From the NCBI GenBank assembly GCA_030538605.1, contig JAUNTQ010000008.1:1-64000 (forward strand): a stretch of DNA of 64,000 nucleotides, written 5' to 3'. This document shows, one piece after another, positions 1-8,503 of the stretch. Both the position numbers and the translations under genes were made by a program. Each line of letters begins with the position of its first letter. Within the stretch, counting starts at the first letter, position 1. The notes under the pieces were generated by a model. It searched no databases, was not told the DNA's origin, and worked only from the letters and a program-made list of their open reading frames with translations. This stretch comes from Pseudomonadota bacterium (GTDB lineage Bacteria > Pseudomonadota > Gammaproteobacteria > Burkholderiales > Burkholderiaceae_C).

Positions 1-1258
1 GCATGCCCATGCGCTCGGCAATGGCGGCAAACACCGGCACCAGCAGCGCGGCCGATGCGGTGTTGCTGGTGAACTCGGTCAGCACGATGATGAACAGCGT
101 GACGCCGAAGATGATGGCCAGCGGCCCCGCACCCGTGAGAAACGCCGCCACCTGATCGCCCAGCACGGCAGACGCGCCCGAGCTGCGCAGCAGGCCCGAC
201 AGGGTGAGGCCGCCGCCAAACAGGAACAGCACGCCCCAGTCGGTGTTGTCCGACACCTGCTGCCACGTGGCCAGCCCCAGCGTGATGATGACGATGGCCG
301 CGGCCACGGCCACGAAGCTGTCGGGCGAGCCCACGCCCAGCACGGCAGTGACCTTGCTGCCGAAAATCCACGCCAGCGCCGTCAGCAGAAACACCCCCAT
401 GGTCAGCATGCGGCGCTGCGTCCAGGGGATGTGCTGCATGGGCACGCTGATGCGGCGGTTGAGCCTGGGGCGAAACACCATCCACAGGGTGAGCACCATC
501 AGCGGCATCAGCACCAGCATGATGGGCAGGCCCACCTTCATCCAGGCGGCAAAGTCCATGTCGAGGGCGCGCGCGGCAATGGCGTTGGGCGGCGAGCCGA
601 CCAGCGTGCCCAGCCCGCCGATGCTGGCCGAATAGGCAATGCCCAGCAGGATGAAGATGAAGGTGTTGCGCTCGGCCTTCTTGTCCATGTGGCTCATCAT
701 GCCCAGCGCCAGCGGCAGCATCATGGCGGCAGTCGCCGTGTTGCTGATCCACATCGACAGCGCCGCCGTCACGCCAAACAGCAAGAGCGCCGCCAGCCCC
801 AGGTGCGAGCCCGACAGCGACATCAGCCAGAAGGCGATCTTGCGGTCAAGCTGCTGCACGTGCAGCGCCGTGGCCAGCGCAAAACCGCCGAAGAACAGAA
901 AGATCACCGGGTCCGCAAACGAGGCAAAGGCCTGCCCCGTGGTGAAGTTGGCAAAGCCCAGCAGCAGCGCGCCCACCGGCACCATCAGCGCCGTGAGCGT
1001 GGTGTGCACGGCCTCGGTCAGCCACAGGATGGCGATGAACAGCAAGAGCGCCAGCCCCTTGCGCGGCTCCGGCTCGAAGGGCATCCACTGGTAGGCCAGC
1101 CAGCTCACCAGCAGGGCCACCGCCACCACGATCAGGCCGCGCCGCACGCGGGCGGGGGGCAATCCGGCGGCATGGTCGGCGGGGGGCACATCCTCGATCA
1201 GCACCGCATCGCGGGCAGATACATCGGGGCTCGGTTCGGACGAGTGCGAGGTATTCAT
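1..1258 (-). CDS. DASS/SLC13-family anion transporter, C-terminus cut by window edge
   Basis: About 419 residues are visible, beginning with the ATG at 1258 (protein starts MNTSHSSEPSP). It is a polytopic inner-membrane protein. Two copies of the family signature are seen: ISNTATAAMMLPLAL near residue 170 and TSNTASAALLVPV near residue 396, the paired SNT motifs that bind sodium and the carboxylate in the divalent anion:sodium symporter (DASS) family. The expected role is sodium-coupled uptake of a dicarboxylate or similar anion; the exact substrate cannot be read from sequence. The last residues lie beyond position 1. It diverges from the macroglobulin gene across about 170 bases in which I see no clear operator. 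Confidence 0.88.
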   Translation of the reverse strand, partial: MNTSHSSEPSPDVSARDAVLIEDVPPADHAAGLPPARVRRGLIVVAVALLVSWLAYQWMPFEPEPRKGLALLLFIAILWLTEAVHTTLTALMVPVGALLLGFANFTTGQAFASFADPVIFLFFGGFALATALHVQQLDRKIAFWLMSLSGSHLGLAALLLFGVTAALSMWISNTATAAMMLPLALGMMSHMDKKAERNTFIFILLGIAYSASIGGLGTLVGSPPNAIAARALDMDFAAWMKVGLPIMLVLMPLMVLTLWMVFRPRLNRRISVPMQHIPWTQRRMLTMGVFLLTALAWIFGSKVTAVLGVGSPDSFVAVAAAIVIITLGLATWQQVSDNTDWGVLFLFGGGLTLSGLLRSSGASAVLGDQVAAFLTGAGPLAIIFGVTLFIIVLTEFTSNTASAALLVPVFAAIAERMGM

Positions 1259-1431
1259 GGCGCTTGGCTCCTTGTGGCGAAACACGATTAAGCCATGACT
1301 CGCGCCAGGATTGCGGCATGCACCCATGGGGAATTGCCCCATCTGGCGCACCGCCACGGGGCTTTGCTACCCTTGTCGGTTCGCGGCGGCGCCACGCGCC
1401 CTGCACCGCCCTCCAGCCCCAAGGTTCACCC

Positions 1432-4400
1432 ATGTCCAGACCGTTCCCGATTGCCCGCGCCATGCGCGTCCTGGCGTGCACCACGCTGACGCTGGCCGGC
1501 GCTGCCGGTGCCCATGCCTTGAGCATCGTCCGCGTCACCCCGCAGGGCGAGGTGGCCCAGGTGCGGCAGATCACCGTGCGCTTCAACGAAGACGCCGTGC
1601 GCTTTGGCGATCCGCAGGCACCCGCGCCCGTGGCCGTGCAGTGCAATGACGACCGCGCCGCGCAAGGCCAGGGCCGCTGGACGGGCGCGCGCGAATGGGT
1701 GTTCGACTTTGCCGCCGACCTGCCGCCCGGCACGCGCTGCCAGACCACGCCCACGCCGGACTTCAAGTCACCCGCCGGCACCGTGATGAAAAGCGCCAGC
1801 AGCTATGCCTTCAATACCGGCGGGCCGTTCGTGCAGCACATCCTGCCCCACCCCGGCAGCCGCATCGAGGAAGAGCAGAGCTTCATCCTGCGCCTGAACG
1901 GCGATGCCACGCCCGAGAGCGTGGCCGCCAACGTCTGGTGCGCCGTGGATGGCCTGGGCGAGCGCGTGCCCATTCGCCCGCTGCCTGCCGACCAGCGCGA
2001 CGCCTTGTTCAAGGCCCGCGGCATGGACAAGGCCGCCGCCAGCCAGCCGCTGCGCTTTGCCGCTTTCCAGTGCAACCGGCGGCTGACGCCCGCTGCGCGC
2101 GTGCAAGTGGTGTACGGCGCGGGGGTCAGCACACCCAGCGGCGTGGCCAACCGCATCGAGCGGCGCATCGCCTTCACCGTGCGCGAGCCGTTCACCGCCG
2201 GCATGAGCTGCGAGCGCGAAAGCGCCCAGTCAGGCTGCCTGCCCATGCGCCCCATCACCCTGCTCTTCAGCGCGCCGGTCAACGCCAGCGTGGCTGCTGG
2301 CCTGCGTTTGCAGGGCGAAGGCGTGAGCCACGCGCCCGTCATCGAAGCCGATCAACCTGGCGACGACGTGCTGCACAGCGTGAGCTTCCCCGCCCCGCTG
2401 CCTGAAAACACCGGCTTTTCCATCACCCTGCCGCCCGACTTCAAGGACGCCAGCGGCCGCCCGCTGACCAATGCCGCCAGCTTCCCTTTGAAAGTGGCCA
2501 CCGGCCCCATGCCACCGCTGGCCAAGTTTGCGGCCGCGCCCTTCGGCGTGATCGAGCGCTTTGCCGAAGGCAAGAACGGCCCGGCGCTGATGCCCCTCAC
2601 GGTGCGCCGGGTAGAGGCGCAGCTGCCCGCGCAGGGCCTGAACATCAGCCATTTGCAGCCGCAAAGCGACGCCGACATCATCGCCTGGTTCCGCCGCGTG
2701 CAGCGCTATGACAGCACGTGGATCGACCGCGAGGTCGCGCAGAACGACCCCGCCGTGCGCAAGCCGCTGCCCAAGGCGTTCGACGAGAACACGCGCCACG
2801 GCGTCGAAGCGCGCACGCTCTCGCTGCTGGCGCAACAAAGCGGCGTGCAGACGCTCACCGTGCCGCCGCCACCCTCCGATGCCAAAGGCCAGGCGGCGGG
2901 CCGCCCGTTCGAGGTGGTCGGCATTCCGCTTGCGCCCGGCTTTCACGTGCTGGAAGTCGCTTCGCAGCACCTGGGGCAGTCGCTGCTGAACGAGCAATAC
3001 GGCGCGCCGCGCACCATGTACGTGCGCAGCTCGGCGCTGGTGACCAACCTGGGCGTGCACTTCAAGCAGGGGCGCGACGACGCGCTGGCCTGGGTCACCG
3101 CGCTGGACAGCGGCCAGCCCGTGGCAGACGCGGCGGTGCAGGTGTCCGACTGCCAGGGCAAGGTGCTCGCCAACGCGCGCACCGACGCGCGAGGCATTGC
3201 CCGTTTCGAGCGCCTGAACCCCGACGTGCCCCAGTGCGACGGCGAACTGGGCTACTGGAGCCAGCGCCCCTACTTCGTCAGCGCCCGCGCCAACGTGCAG
3301 GGCGTGCAGGACATGGCCTTCACCTGGTCCACCTGGCAGCGCGGCATCGAGCCGTGGCGCTTCAACGTGCCCACCAGCAGCGAGGCCGCGCCCGACGAGG
3401 CCGCCCACACCGTGTTCGACCGCACGCTGCTGCGCGCGGGCGAAACCGTGTCGATGAAACACTACCTGCGCACCCTCACGCGCGGCGGCTTCGGCCTGAT
3501 GGACGAGGCCGCAACGCCCACCACGCTGACCATCACCCACATGGGCAGCGGGCAGGAGTTCACCCAGCCACTGAAGTGGCGCACCACCGCCACCGGCGGG
3601 CGCAGTGCCGAAAGCACGCTGGCCCTGCCGCCCAGCGCCCGGCTGGGCGTGTACACCGTGGAGATGCGCGCCGAAATCGCCCCGCCGGGGCGCGACTACC
3701 CGCTGCGGGTGCAAACCGGCCAGTTCCGCGTGGAAGAGTTCCGCCTGCCCGTGCTGCAAGGCCGCGTGGCCCCGGCCTCCGCCGACGCGCTGGTGGCCGT
3801 CACGCGCGTGCCCACGCAGGTGCAGGTGGACTACGTCTCGGGCGGCCCGGCCAGCGCGCTGCCGGTGCAGGTCTCGGCCCTGGTGCGCGACAAGGCGCTG
3901 GGCTTTGCCGACCACGACAACTTCAGCTTCGAGCCACCCCGCCCCGCACAAACGCGCAGCACCGATGCAGACACAGACGGCGAGGAAGAACCCACCGCCC
4001 GGCAAGACCAGCGCGTGGTGGCCGACAAGCTGCCCGCCACGCTCGATGCGCAAGGCCTGGGCACGGTGGAGATCACCGACATCCCCGCCTCCAACCGCGC
4101 GCGCGAGCTGCTGATCGAAGCCAGCTTTGCCGACCCCAACGGCGAGATCCAGACCCTGCGCGGCAACGCCACGCTGTGGCCCGCAGGCGTGATCGCCGGC
4201 ATCCGTGCCGAGCGCTGGGCCAGCGTGAGCAGCGCGCTCAAGGTGCAGGCGCTGGCGCTGGACGTGAACGGCGCGCCCAGGGCCGGCGTGCCGCTCACCG
4301 TGCGGGCCGTGGCGCGCATCACCACCAGCAGCCGCAAGCGCATGGTGGGCGGCTTCTACACCTACGACCACCGCACCGAGGTGAAAGACCTGGGCACCGT

Positions 4401-7400
4401 GTGCAGCGGCAAAAGCAATGCGCGCGGCCTGCTCGACTGCGAGGCTCGCCTGAAAGAAGCAGGCGAAGTGGAGCTGGTGGCCAGCGCCGACGACGGCGCA
4501 GGCCGCAGCGCGCAGGCGGCCACCAGCGTGTGGGTCACGCGCCAGGGCGAGCTGTGGTTCGACGCCGACAACCACGACCGCATGGACGTGCTGCCCGAGA
4601 AAAAGCGCTACGAACCCGGCGACACCGCCACGCTCCAGGTGCGCATGCCCTTCCGCCAGGCCACCGCGCTGGTGGCGGTGGAGCGCGAAGGCGTGCTGCA
4701 CACCGAGGTGGTGCAGCTGCGCGGCGACGACCCCACCGTGCGCCTGAGGATCGACCCCGCCTGGGGCCCCAACGTGTACGTGAGCGTGCTGGCCCTGCGC
4801 GGGCGCCTGCACGAGGTGCCGTGGTACAGCTTCTTCACCTGGGGCTACAAGACCCCCGTCACCTGGTGGCGAGCCTGGCGCGCCGACACGGGCGACACCC
4901 CCGCCCCCACGCCGCTGGTCGATTTGAGCAAGCCCGCCTTCCGCTTCGGCATGGCCGAAATCCGCGTGGGCACGCAGGCGCACACGCTGGCCGTGAGCGT
5001 GAAAGCCGACAAGGAGCGCTACCCCGTGCGCGGCAAGGCGCAAGTCACGGTGCAGGTCACCGGCCCCGACGGCCAGCCCGCCGCAAATGCCGAAGTGGCG
5101 CTGGCCGCCGTCGATGAAGCCCTGCTGGAGCTGCTGCCCAACCGCAGCTGGCAGCTGCTCGACGCCATGCTGCAACGCCGCGCCTGGGGCGTGCAGACCG
5201 CCACTGCGCAGATGGAAATCGTGGGCCGCCGCCACTATGGCCGCAAGGCCGTGCCCGCCGGCGGCGACGGCGGCGGCGCGCCCACGCGCGAGCTGCTCGA
5301 CACCCTGCTGCTGTGGCAGCCCGTGGTGCAGCTCGACGCGCAAGGCCGCGCGCAGATCGAAGTGCCGCTGAACGACGCGCTCACCACCTTCCGCGTGGTG
5401 GCCGTGGCCGACGCGGGCACGGGCCTGTTCGGCACCGGCTCGGCGCGCATCCGCAGCGCGCAGGACTTGCAGATCATCAGCGGCCTGCCGCCGCTGGTGC
5501 GCGGCGGCGACACCTTCACCGCCATGCTCACGCTGCGCAACACCACCCAGCAGCCCATGCAGGTGGAAGTCAAGCCGCGCGCCACGCTGATCGAGCTGGC
5601 CGCGCAAACCGTGGAACTGCCCGCGGGCCAGGCGCGCCAGCTTGAATGGCAGGTCACGACCCCGCCTGCGCTGGCGGCCACACGCGCCGGCGAGATGCTG
5701 TGGGAGATCGAAGCCGTGGACCGCACCAGCGGCGCGCGCGATGCACTCAAGCTGAGCCAGCGCGTGCAGCCCGCCGTGCCCGTCACCGTGCGCCAGGCCA
5801 TGCTGGTGCAGCTCGACGGCCTGTTCACCCAGAACGTGGCCCCGCCCGCCACCGCCCTGCCCGGCTCCGGCGGCGTGCAGATCGCGCTGCAACCGCGCCT
5901 GGCCGACGGCCTGCCCGGCGTGCGCGACTGGTTCGACCGCTACCCCTACACCTGCCTGGAGCAGCAAACCAGCAAGGCCATCGGCCTGCGCGACGCCAGC
6001 CTGTGGGCCGAGGTGGCCCGCAGCCTGCCCACCTATCTGGACGCCGACGGCCTGGTCCACTACTTCCCGCCCCGCGCGGGCCACGAGCGGCGCGGCAGCG
6101 ACAGCCTCACCGCCTGGCTGCTGGCCGCCACGCACGAGGCAGAGCAGCTCAACCCCGCCTTCGTGCTGCCGCCCGAGGTGCGCACCAGCATGCTGATGGG
6201 CCTCACGGCATTCGTCGAAGGCCGCATCCAGCGCCGCTTCTGGTCGCCCCGGGCCGACCTGGACGTGCGCAAGATCGCCGCCCTCGAAGCCCTCTCGCGC
6301 CACGGCGCGGCCCGCCCCGCCATGCTGGGCAGCATCACCATCGCGCCCAACCAGTGGCCCACCAGCGCCGTGATCGACTGGATCAACGTCCTCAAGCGCG
6401 TGCAGGGCATCCCCAACCAGCCCAAGCTGCTGCAAGAAGCCGACCAGATCCTGCGCGCGCGCCTGTCCACGCAAGGCACGCGCCTCATCTTCAGCACCGA
6501 GCAAAGCGACTACTGGTGGTGGCTCATGGCCGGCGGCGACGTGAACACCGCGCGCCTGCTGCTCACCGTGATGGACGACCCCGCCTGGAAAGACGACATG
6601 GGCCGCCTCGTGAGCGGCTTCATCGGCCGGCAGGACAACGGTGCCTGGCACACCACCACCGCCAACCTGTGGGGCGGCATGGCGCTGGAGCGCTTCTCCA
6701 AAACGCACGAGGCCGACCCCGTGGCCGGCACCACCCGCGCCACGCTGGGCAGCGAAAAAGCGCAGATCGACTGGACCCAGGTCACCCGCCTGGCCGCCGA
6801 CGGCCCGCAAGGCCGCCCGCACGCGCGCAGCCATTTCGGCGCGCCCGCCTCACCCAGCCAGTACGTCAACAACACCGCCCTGCTGCCCTGGCCCCAGGCC
6901 ACGCCTGCGGCGGGCACGCCCCTGATCGTGGCGCATGAAGGCAGCGGCAAGCCCTGGCTCACGCTGCAATCGCTGGCCGCCGTGCCGCTCACGCAGCCCG
7001 TGGCGTCGGGCTACGCCATCCAGCGCAGCGTCACCCCCGTGGAGCAGGCCGACAAGAGCCTGCCCGCCGGCCACTACAGCCGGGGCGACATCCTGCGCGT
7101 GCGCCTGCAAGTGACCGCCAGCGCCGACATGACCTGGGTCGCCATCACCGACCCCGTGCCCGGCGGCGCCACCATCCTCGGCAGTGGCCTGGGCCGCGAC
7201 AGCCAGATCGCCACCGCAGGCGAGCAATTCAACCAGGGCCGCGGCTGGCTGGCCTATGAAGAACGCGCCTTCGAAGCCTTCCGCAGCTATTACGAATACC
7301 TGCCCAAAGGCACCATCACCATGGAATACACCGTGCGCCTGAACAACCCCGGCACCTTCAGCCTGCCCCCCAGCCGGGTGGAAGCGCTGTACGCGCCCGA

Positions 7401-7443
7401 GATGTTTGGCGAGGCGCCCAATGGGCAGGTGACGGTGAAGTAG
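1432..7443 (+). CDS. Bacterial alpha-2-macroglobulin (thioester type, YfhM-like)
   Basis: 2003 residues from the ATG at 1432. An upstream in-frame start at 1264 would overlap the divergent gene region and precede the signal peptide, so I reject it. Residues 1-29 are a secretion signal ending AHA before LSIV. The long body fits MG-type domains, and CLEQQ with Cys at about residue 1508 (codon at 5953) is the thioester motif of protease-trapping macroglobulins. Bacterial members sit in the periplasm and are thought to trap foreign proteases, often alongside PBP1C. E. coli YfhM has a lipobox and about 1650 residues; this protein is longer and looks soluble rather than lipid-anchored (VLAC near residue 16 lacks a preceding hydrophobic core). 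pbpC follows after an inverted GAF gene. Confidence 0.92.
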   Translation: MSRPFPIARAMRVLACTTLTLAGAAGAHALSIVRVTPQGEVAQVRQITVRFNEDAVRFGDPQAPAPVAVQCNDDRAAQGQGRWTGAREWVFDFAADLPPGTRCQTTPTPDFKSPAGTVMKSASSYAFNTGGPFVQHILPHPGSRIEEEQSFILRLNGDATPESVAANVWCAVDGLGERVPIRPLPADQRDALFKARGMDKAAASQPLRFAAFQCNRRLTPAARVQVVYGAGVSTPSGVANRIERRIAFTVREPFTAGMSCERESAQSGCLPMRPITLLFSAPVNASVAAGLRLQGEGVSHAPVIEADQPGDDVLHSVSFPAPLPENTGFSITLPPDFKDASGRPLTNAASFPLKVATGPMPPLAKFAAAPFGVIERFAEGKNGPALMPLTVRRVEAQLPAQGLNISHLQPQSDADIIAWFRRVQRYDSTWIDREVAQNDPAVRKPLPKAFDENTRHGVEARTLSLLAQQSGVQTLTVPPPPSDAKGQAAGRPFEVVGIPLAPGFHVLEVASQHLGQSLLNEQYGAPRTMYVRSSALVTNLGVHFKQGRDDALAWVTALDSGQPVADAAVQVSDCQGKVLANARTDARGIARFERLNPDVPQCDGELGYWSQRPYFVSARANVQGVQDMAFTWSTWQRGIEPWRFNVPTSSEAAPDEAAHTVFDRTLLRAGETVSMKHYLRTLTRGGFGLMDEAATPTTLTITHMGSGQEFTQPLKWRTTATGGRSAESTLALPPSARLGVYTVEMRAEIAPPGRDYPLRVQTGQFRVEEFRLPVLQGRVAPASADALVAVTRVPTQVQVDYVSGGPASALPVQVSALVRDKALGFADHDNFSFEPPRPAQTRSTDADTDGEEEPTARQDQRVVADKLPATLDAQGLGTVEITDIPASNRARELLIEASFADPNGEIQTLRGNATLWPAGVIAGIRAERWASVSSALKVQALALDVNGAPRAGVPLTVRAVARITTSSRKRMVGGFYTYDHRTEVKDLGTVCSGKSNARGLLDCEARLKEAGEVELVASADDGAGRSAQAATSVWVTRQGELWFDADNHDRMDVLPEKKRYEPGDTATLQVRMPFRQATALVAVEREGVLHTEVVQLRGDDPTVRLRIDPAWGPNVYVSVLALRGRLHEVPWYSFFTWGYKTPVTWWRAWRADTGDTPAPTPLVDLSKPAFRFGMAEIRVGTQAHTLAVSVKADKERYPVRGKAQVTVQVTGPDGQPAANAEVALAAVDEALLELLPNRSWQLLDAMLQRRAWGVQTATAQMEIVGRRHYGRKAVPAGGDGGGAPTRELLDTLLLWQPVVQLDAQGRAQIEVPLNDALTTFRVVAVADAGTGLFGTGSARIRSAQDLQIISGLPPLVRGGDTFTAMLTLRNTTQQPMQVEVKPRATLIELAAQTVELPAGQARQLEWQVTTPPALAATRAGEMLWEIEAVDRTSGARDALKLSQRVQPAVPVTVRQAMLVQLDGLFTQNVAPPATALPGSGGVQIALQPRLADGLPGVRDWFDRYPYTCLEQQTSKAIGLRDASLWAEVARSLPTYLDADGLVHYFPPRAGHERRGSDSLTAWLLAATHEAEQLNPAFVLPPEVRTSMLMGLTAFVEGRIQRRFWSPRADLDVRKIAALEALSRHGAARPAMLGSITIAPNQWPTSAVIDWINVLKRVQGIPNQPKLLQEADQILRARLSTQGTRLIFSTEQSDYWWWLMAGGDVNTARLLLTVMDDPAWKDDMGRLVSGFIGRQDNGAWHTTTANLWGGMALERFSKTHEADPVAGTTRATLGSEKAQIDWTQVTRLAADGPQGRPHARSHFGAPASPSQYVNNTALLPWPQATPAAGTPLIVAHEGSGKPWLTLQSLAAVPLTQPVASGYAIQRSVTPVEQADKSLPAGHYSRGDILRVRLQVTASADMTWVAITDPVPGGATILGSGLGRDSQIATAGEQFNQGRGWLAYEERAFEAFRSYYEYLPKGTITMEYTVRLNNPGTFSLPPSRVEALYAPEMFGEAPNGQVTVK

Positions 7444-7493
7444 CGCGCCCCGAACACGGGGCACGGCTCTTGCGGTGAATGTCCGCAAAAGAA

Positions 7494-7581
7494 CCGCAGG
7501 CTGGGCAGGGCCGAAGGCGAAACCCAACTTTCTCGCGAGCCGGTTTGCTGGGTTTCGCCTTCGGCTCTACCCTGCCTGCGG
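7494..7581. repeat. Long imperfect inverted repeat downstream of the macroglobulin gene
   Basis: Arms at 7494-7526 and 7549-7581 are about 33 bases each with few mismatches, around a 22-base centre. The right arm contains GGGTTTCGCCTTCGG then CTCTACCC; a close single relative, GGGTTTCGCTGGCG then CTCTACCC, lies at 13565-13587. The RNA would fold into a strong hairpin just after the macroglobulin stop, so it may stabilise or end that transcript. The rest of 7444-7632 holds nothing else I can name. Confidence 0.6.
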
Positions 7582-7632
7582 CATGCCTCTGCGAACCTCT
7601 GCGTTCTCCACCCCTCTGCGGTGAATGCATTT

Positions 7633-7730
7633 AAAAAAAGTGAGCTGCTCGCGTACGGTTTAAAACAATTTCAGATTGTTTTGTATTTGAAAATGTTTTA
7701 AAACGTACGCAAGCAGCTCACTTTTTATTG
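7633..7730. terminator. Nested palindromic repeat element (copy 1), probable two-way terminator
   Basis: An outer stem pairs about 7633-7665 with 7696-7728, both carrying AGTGAGCTGCT and GCGTACG. An inner small hairpin AAACAAT/ATTGTTT sits at about 7663-7680. A-runs at the left and T-runs at the right suit termination on both strands, and the element lies exactly between the convergent macroglobulin and GAF genes. A second copy with the same nested plan is at 57061-57152. Confidence 0.7.
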
Positions 7731-7741
7731 GACTCTCTCCC

Positions 7742-8377
7742 TTACCCACCACTCGACGCCACCCGCGCTTGCAGCAGCAAGGCCGTTTGCTGCGCGAGCA
7801 GCTGCAGCGTGCGCAACTGCACCGGCGTCAGCTCGCGCGGCCGGGTGTCTGCCACGCTCACCGTGCCCAGCGGCACGCCGCGGCTGGCAAAGGGCGCGCC
7901 GGCGTAAAAGCGCAGGCCGGGTGCCTGCACGACCAGCGGCATGGCGGCAAAGCGCGGGTCGCCCTGCGCGTCATGCACCACCAGCGGCTCGGGCATCTGC
8001 GCCAGCGCAAAGGGGCAAAAGGACGAGGACAGCGGCAGCCGCTCCTGCGTCAAGCCCACGGCGGCCTGCAGCCACACCGACTCGCCATCCAGCAGCGAAA
8101 TGGCCGCCATGGGCGTGCCGCAGATGCGCGCGGCGGTTTCGGCGATGTACTGGTAAGCCGCCTGCCCGCGCGCCTGCAAGGCAGCCAGCCGCCGCAGCTC
8201 GGCTTCGCGCAGCGGCGCCTGCGCATCCAGTGGAACAGGGGGCGACATGGGCATCGTGACCGCCCATGACGCGGGCGCGGCGCAGGTCTCCAGCCCGGTT
8301 TCGGCCGCGTCCTCGGTCTTGCGCTCCGGCTGTGCCCGGACGCTGCGCTGGCCCCGTTTGCCCAACCATCCAAACAT
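7742..8377 (-). CDS. GAF-domain protein
   Basis: 211 residues from the ATG at 8377; a GTG at 8389 would add four residues. The N-terminal 60 residues are low complexity. A single GAF domain fills the rest: AARICGTPMAAISLLD, SFCPFALAQ, EPLVVHDAQGDPRFAAMP, and LRFYAGAPFASRGVPLGTVS, matching the free-standing GAF sensors often fused to diguanylate cyclases or kinases. No output domain is present, so it may be a small ligand or redox sensor acting on a partner. It is inverted between the macroglobulin gene and pbpC, converging on the palindromic terminator, so it is transcribed separately. Confidence 0.82.
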   Translation of the reverse strand: MFGWLGKRGQRSVRAQPERKTEDAAETGLETCAAPASWAVTMPMSPPVPLDAQAPLREAELRRLAALQARGQAAYQYIAETAARICGTPMAAISLLDGESVWLQAAVGLTQERLPLSSSFCPFALAQMPEPLVVHDAQGDPRFAAMPLVVQAPGLRFYAGAPFASRGVPLGTVSVADTRPRELTPVQLRTLQLLAQQTALLLQARVASSGG

Positions 8378-8456
8378 GTTGAAAACCACCCCGTGTCCGC
8401 GTGATGCAGAGCTGCCATTATTCCTTACTTTTTTTTACATCACCGGGCAAGGGGAG

Positions 8457-8484
8457 GTTCAGCGTTCAGCGTTGAGCGCTCAAC
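8457..8484. repeat. GTTCAGCGTTGAGCG-type short repeat (host copy)
   Basis: Contains GTTCAGCG twice then TTGAGCGCTCAAC, a 7-base periodic motif. Related runs occur inside the prophage at 29341-29392 and 30321-30351. It lies in the 126-base gap between the divergent GAF and pbpC genes. Confidence 0.5.
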
Positions 8485-8503
8485 CCCAAAAGAACGGCGC
8501 TGT

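Noticed and set aside
2230..6834. 1534-codon open frame on the minus strand
   Set aside because: Exact antisense shadow of the macroglobulin gene; no domain, His/Ala/Gly-rich composition typical of complementary G+C-rich DNA.
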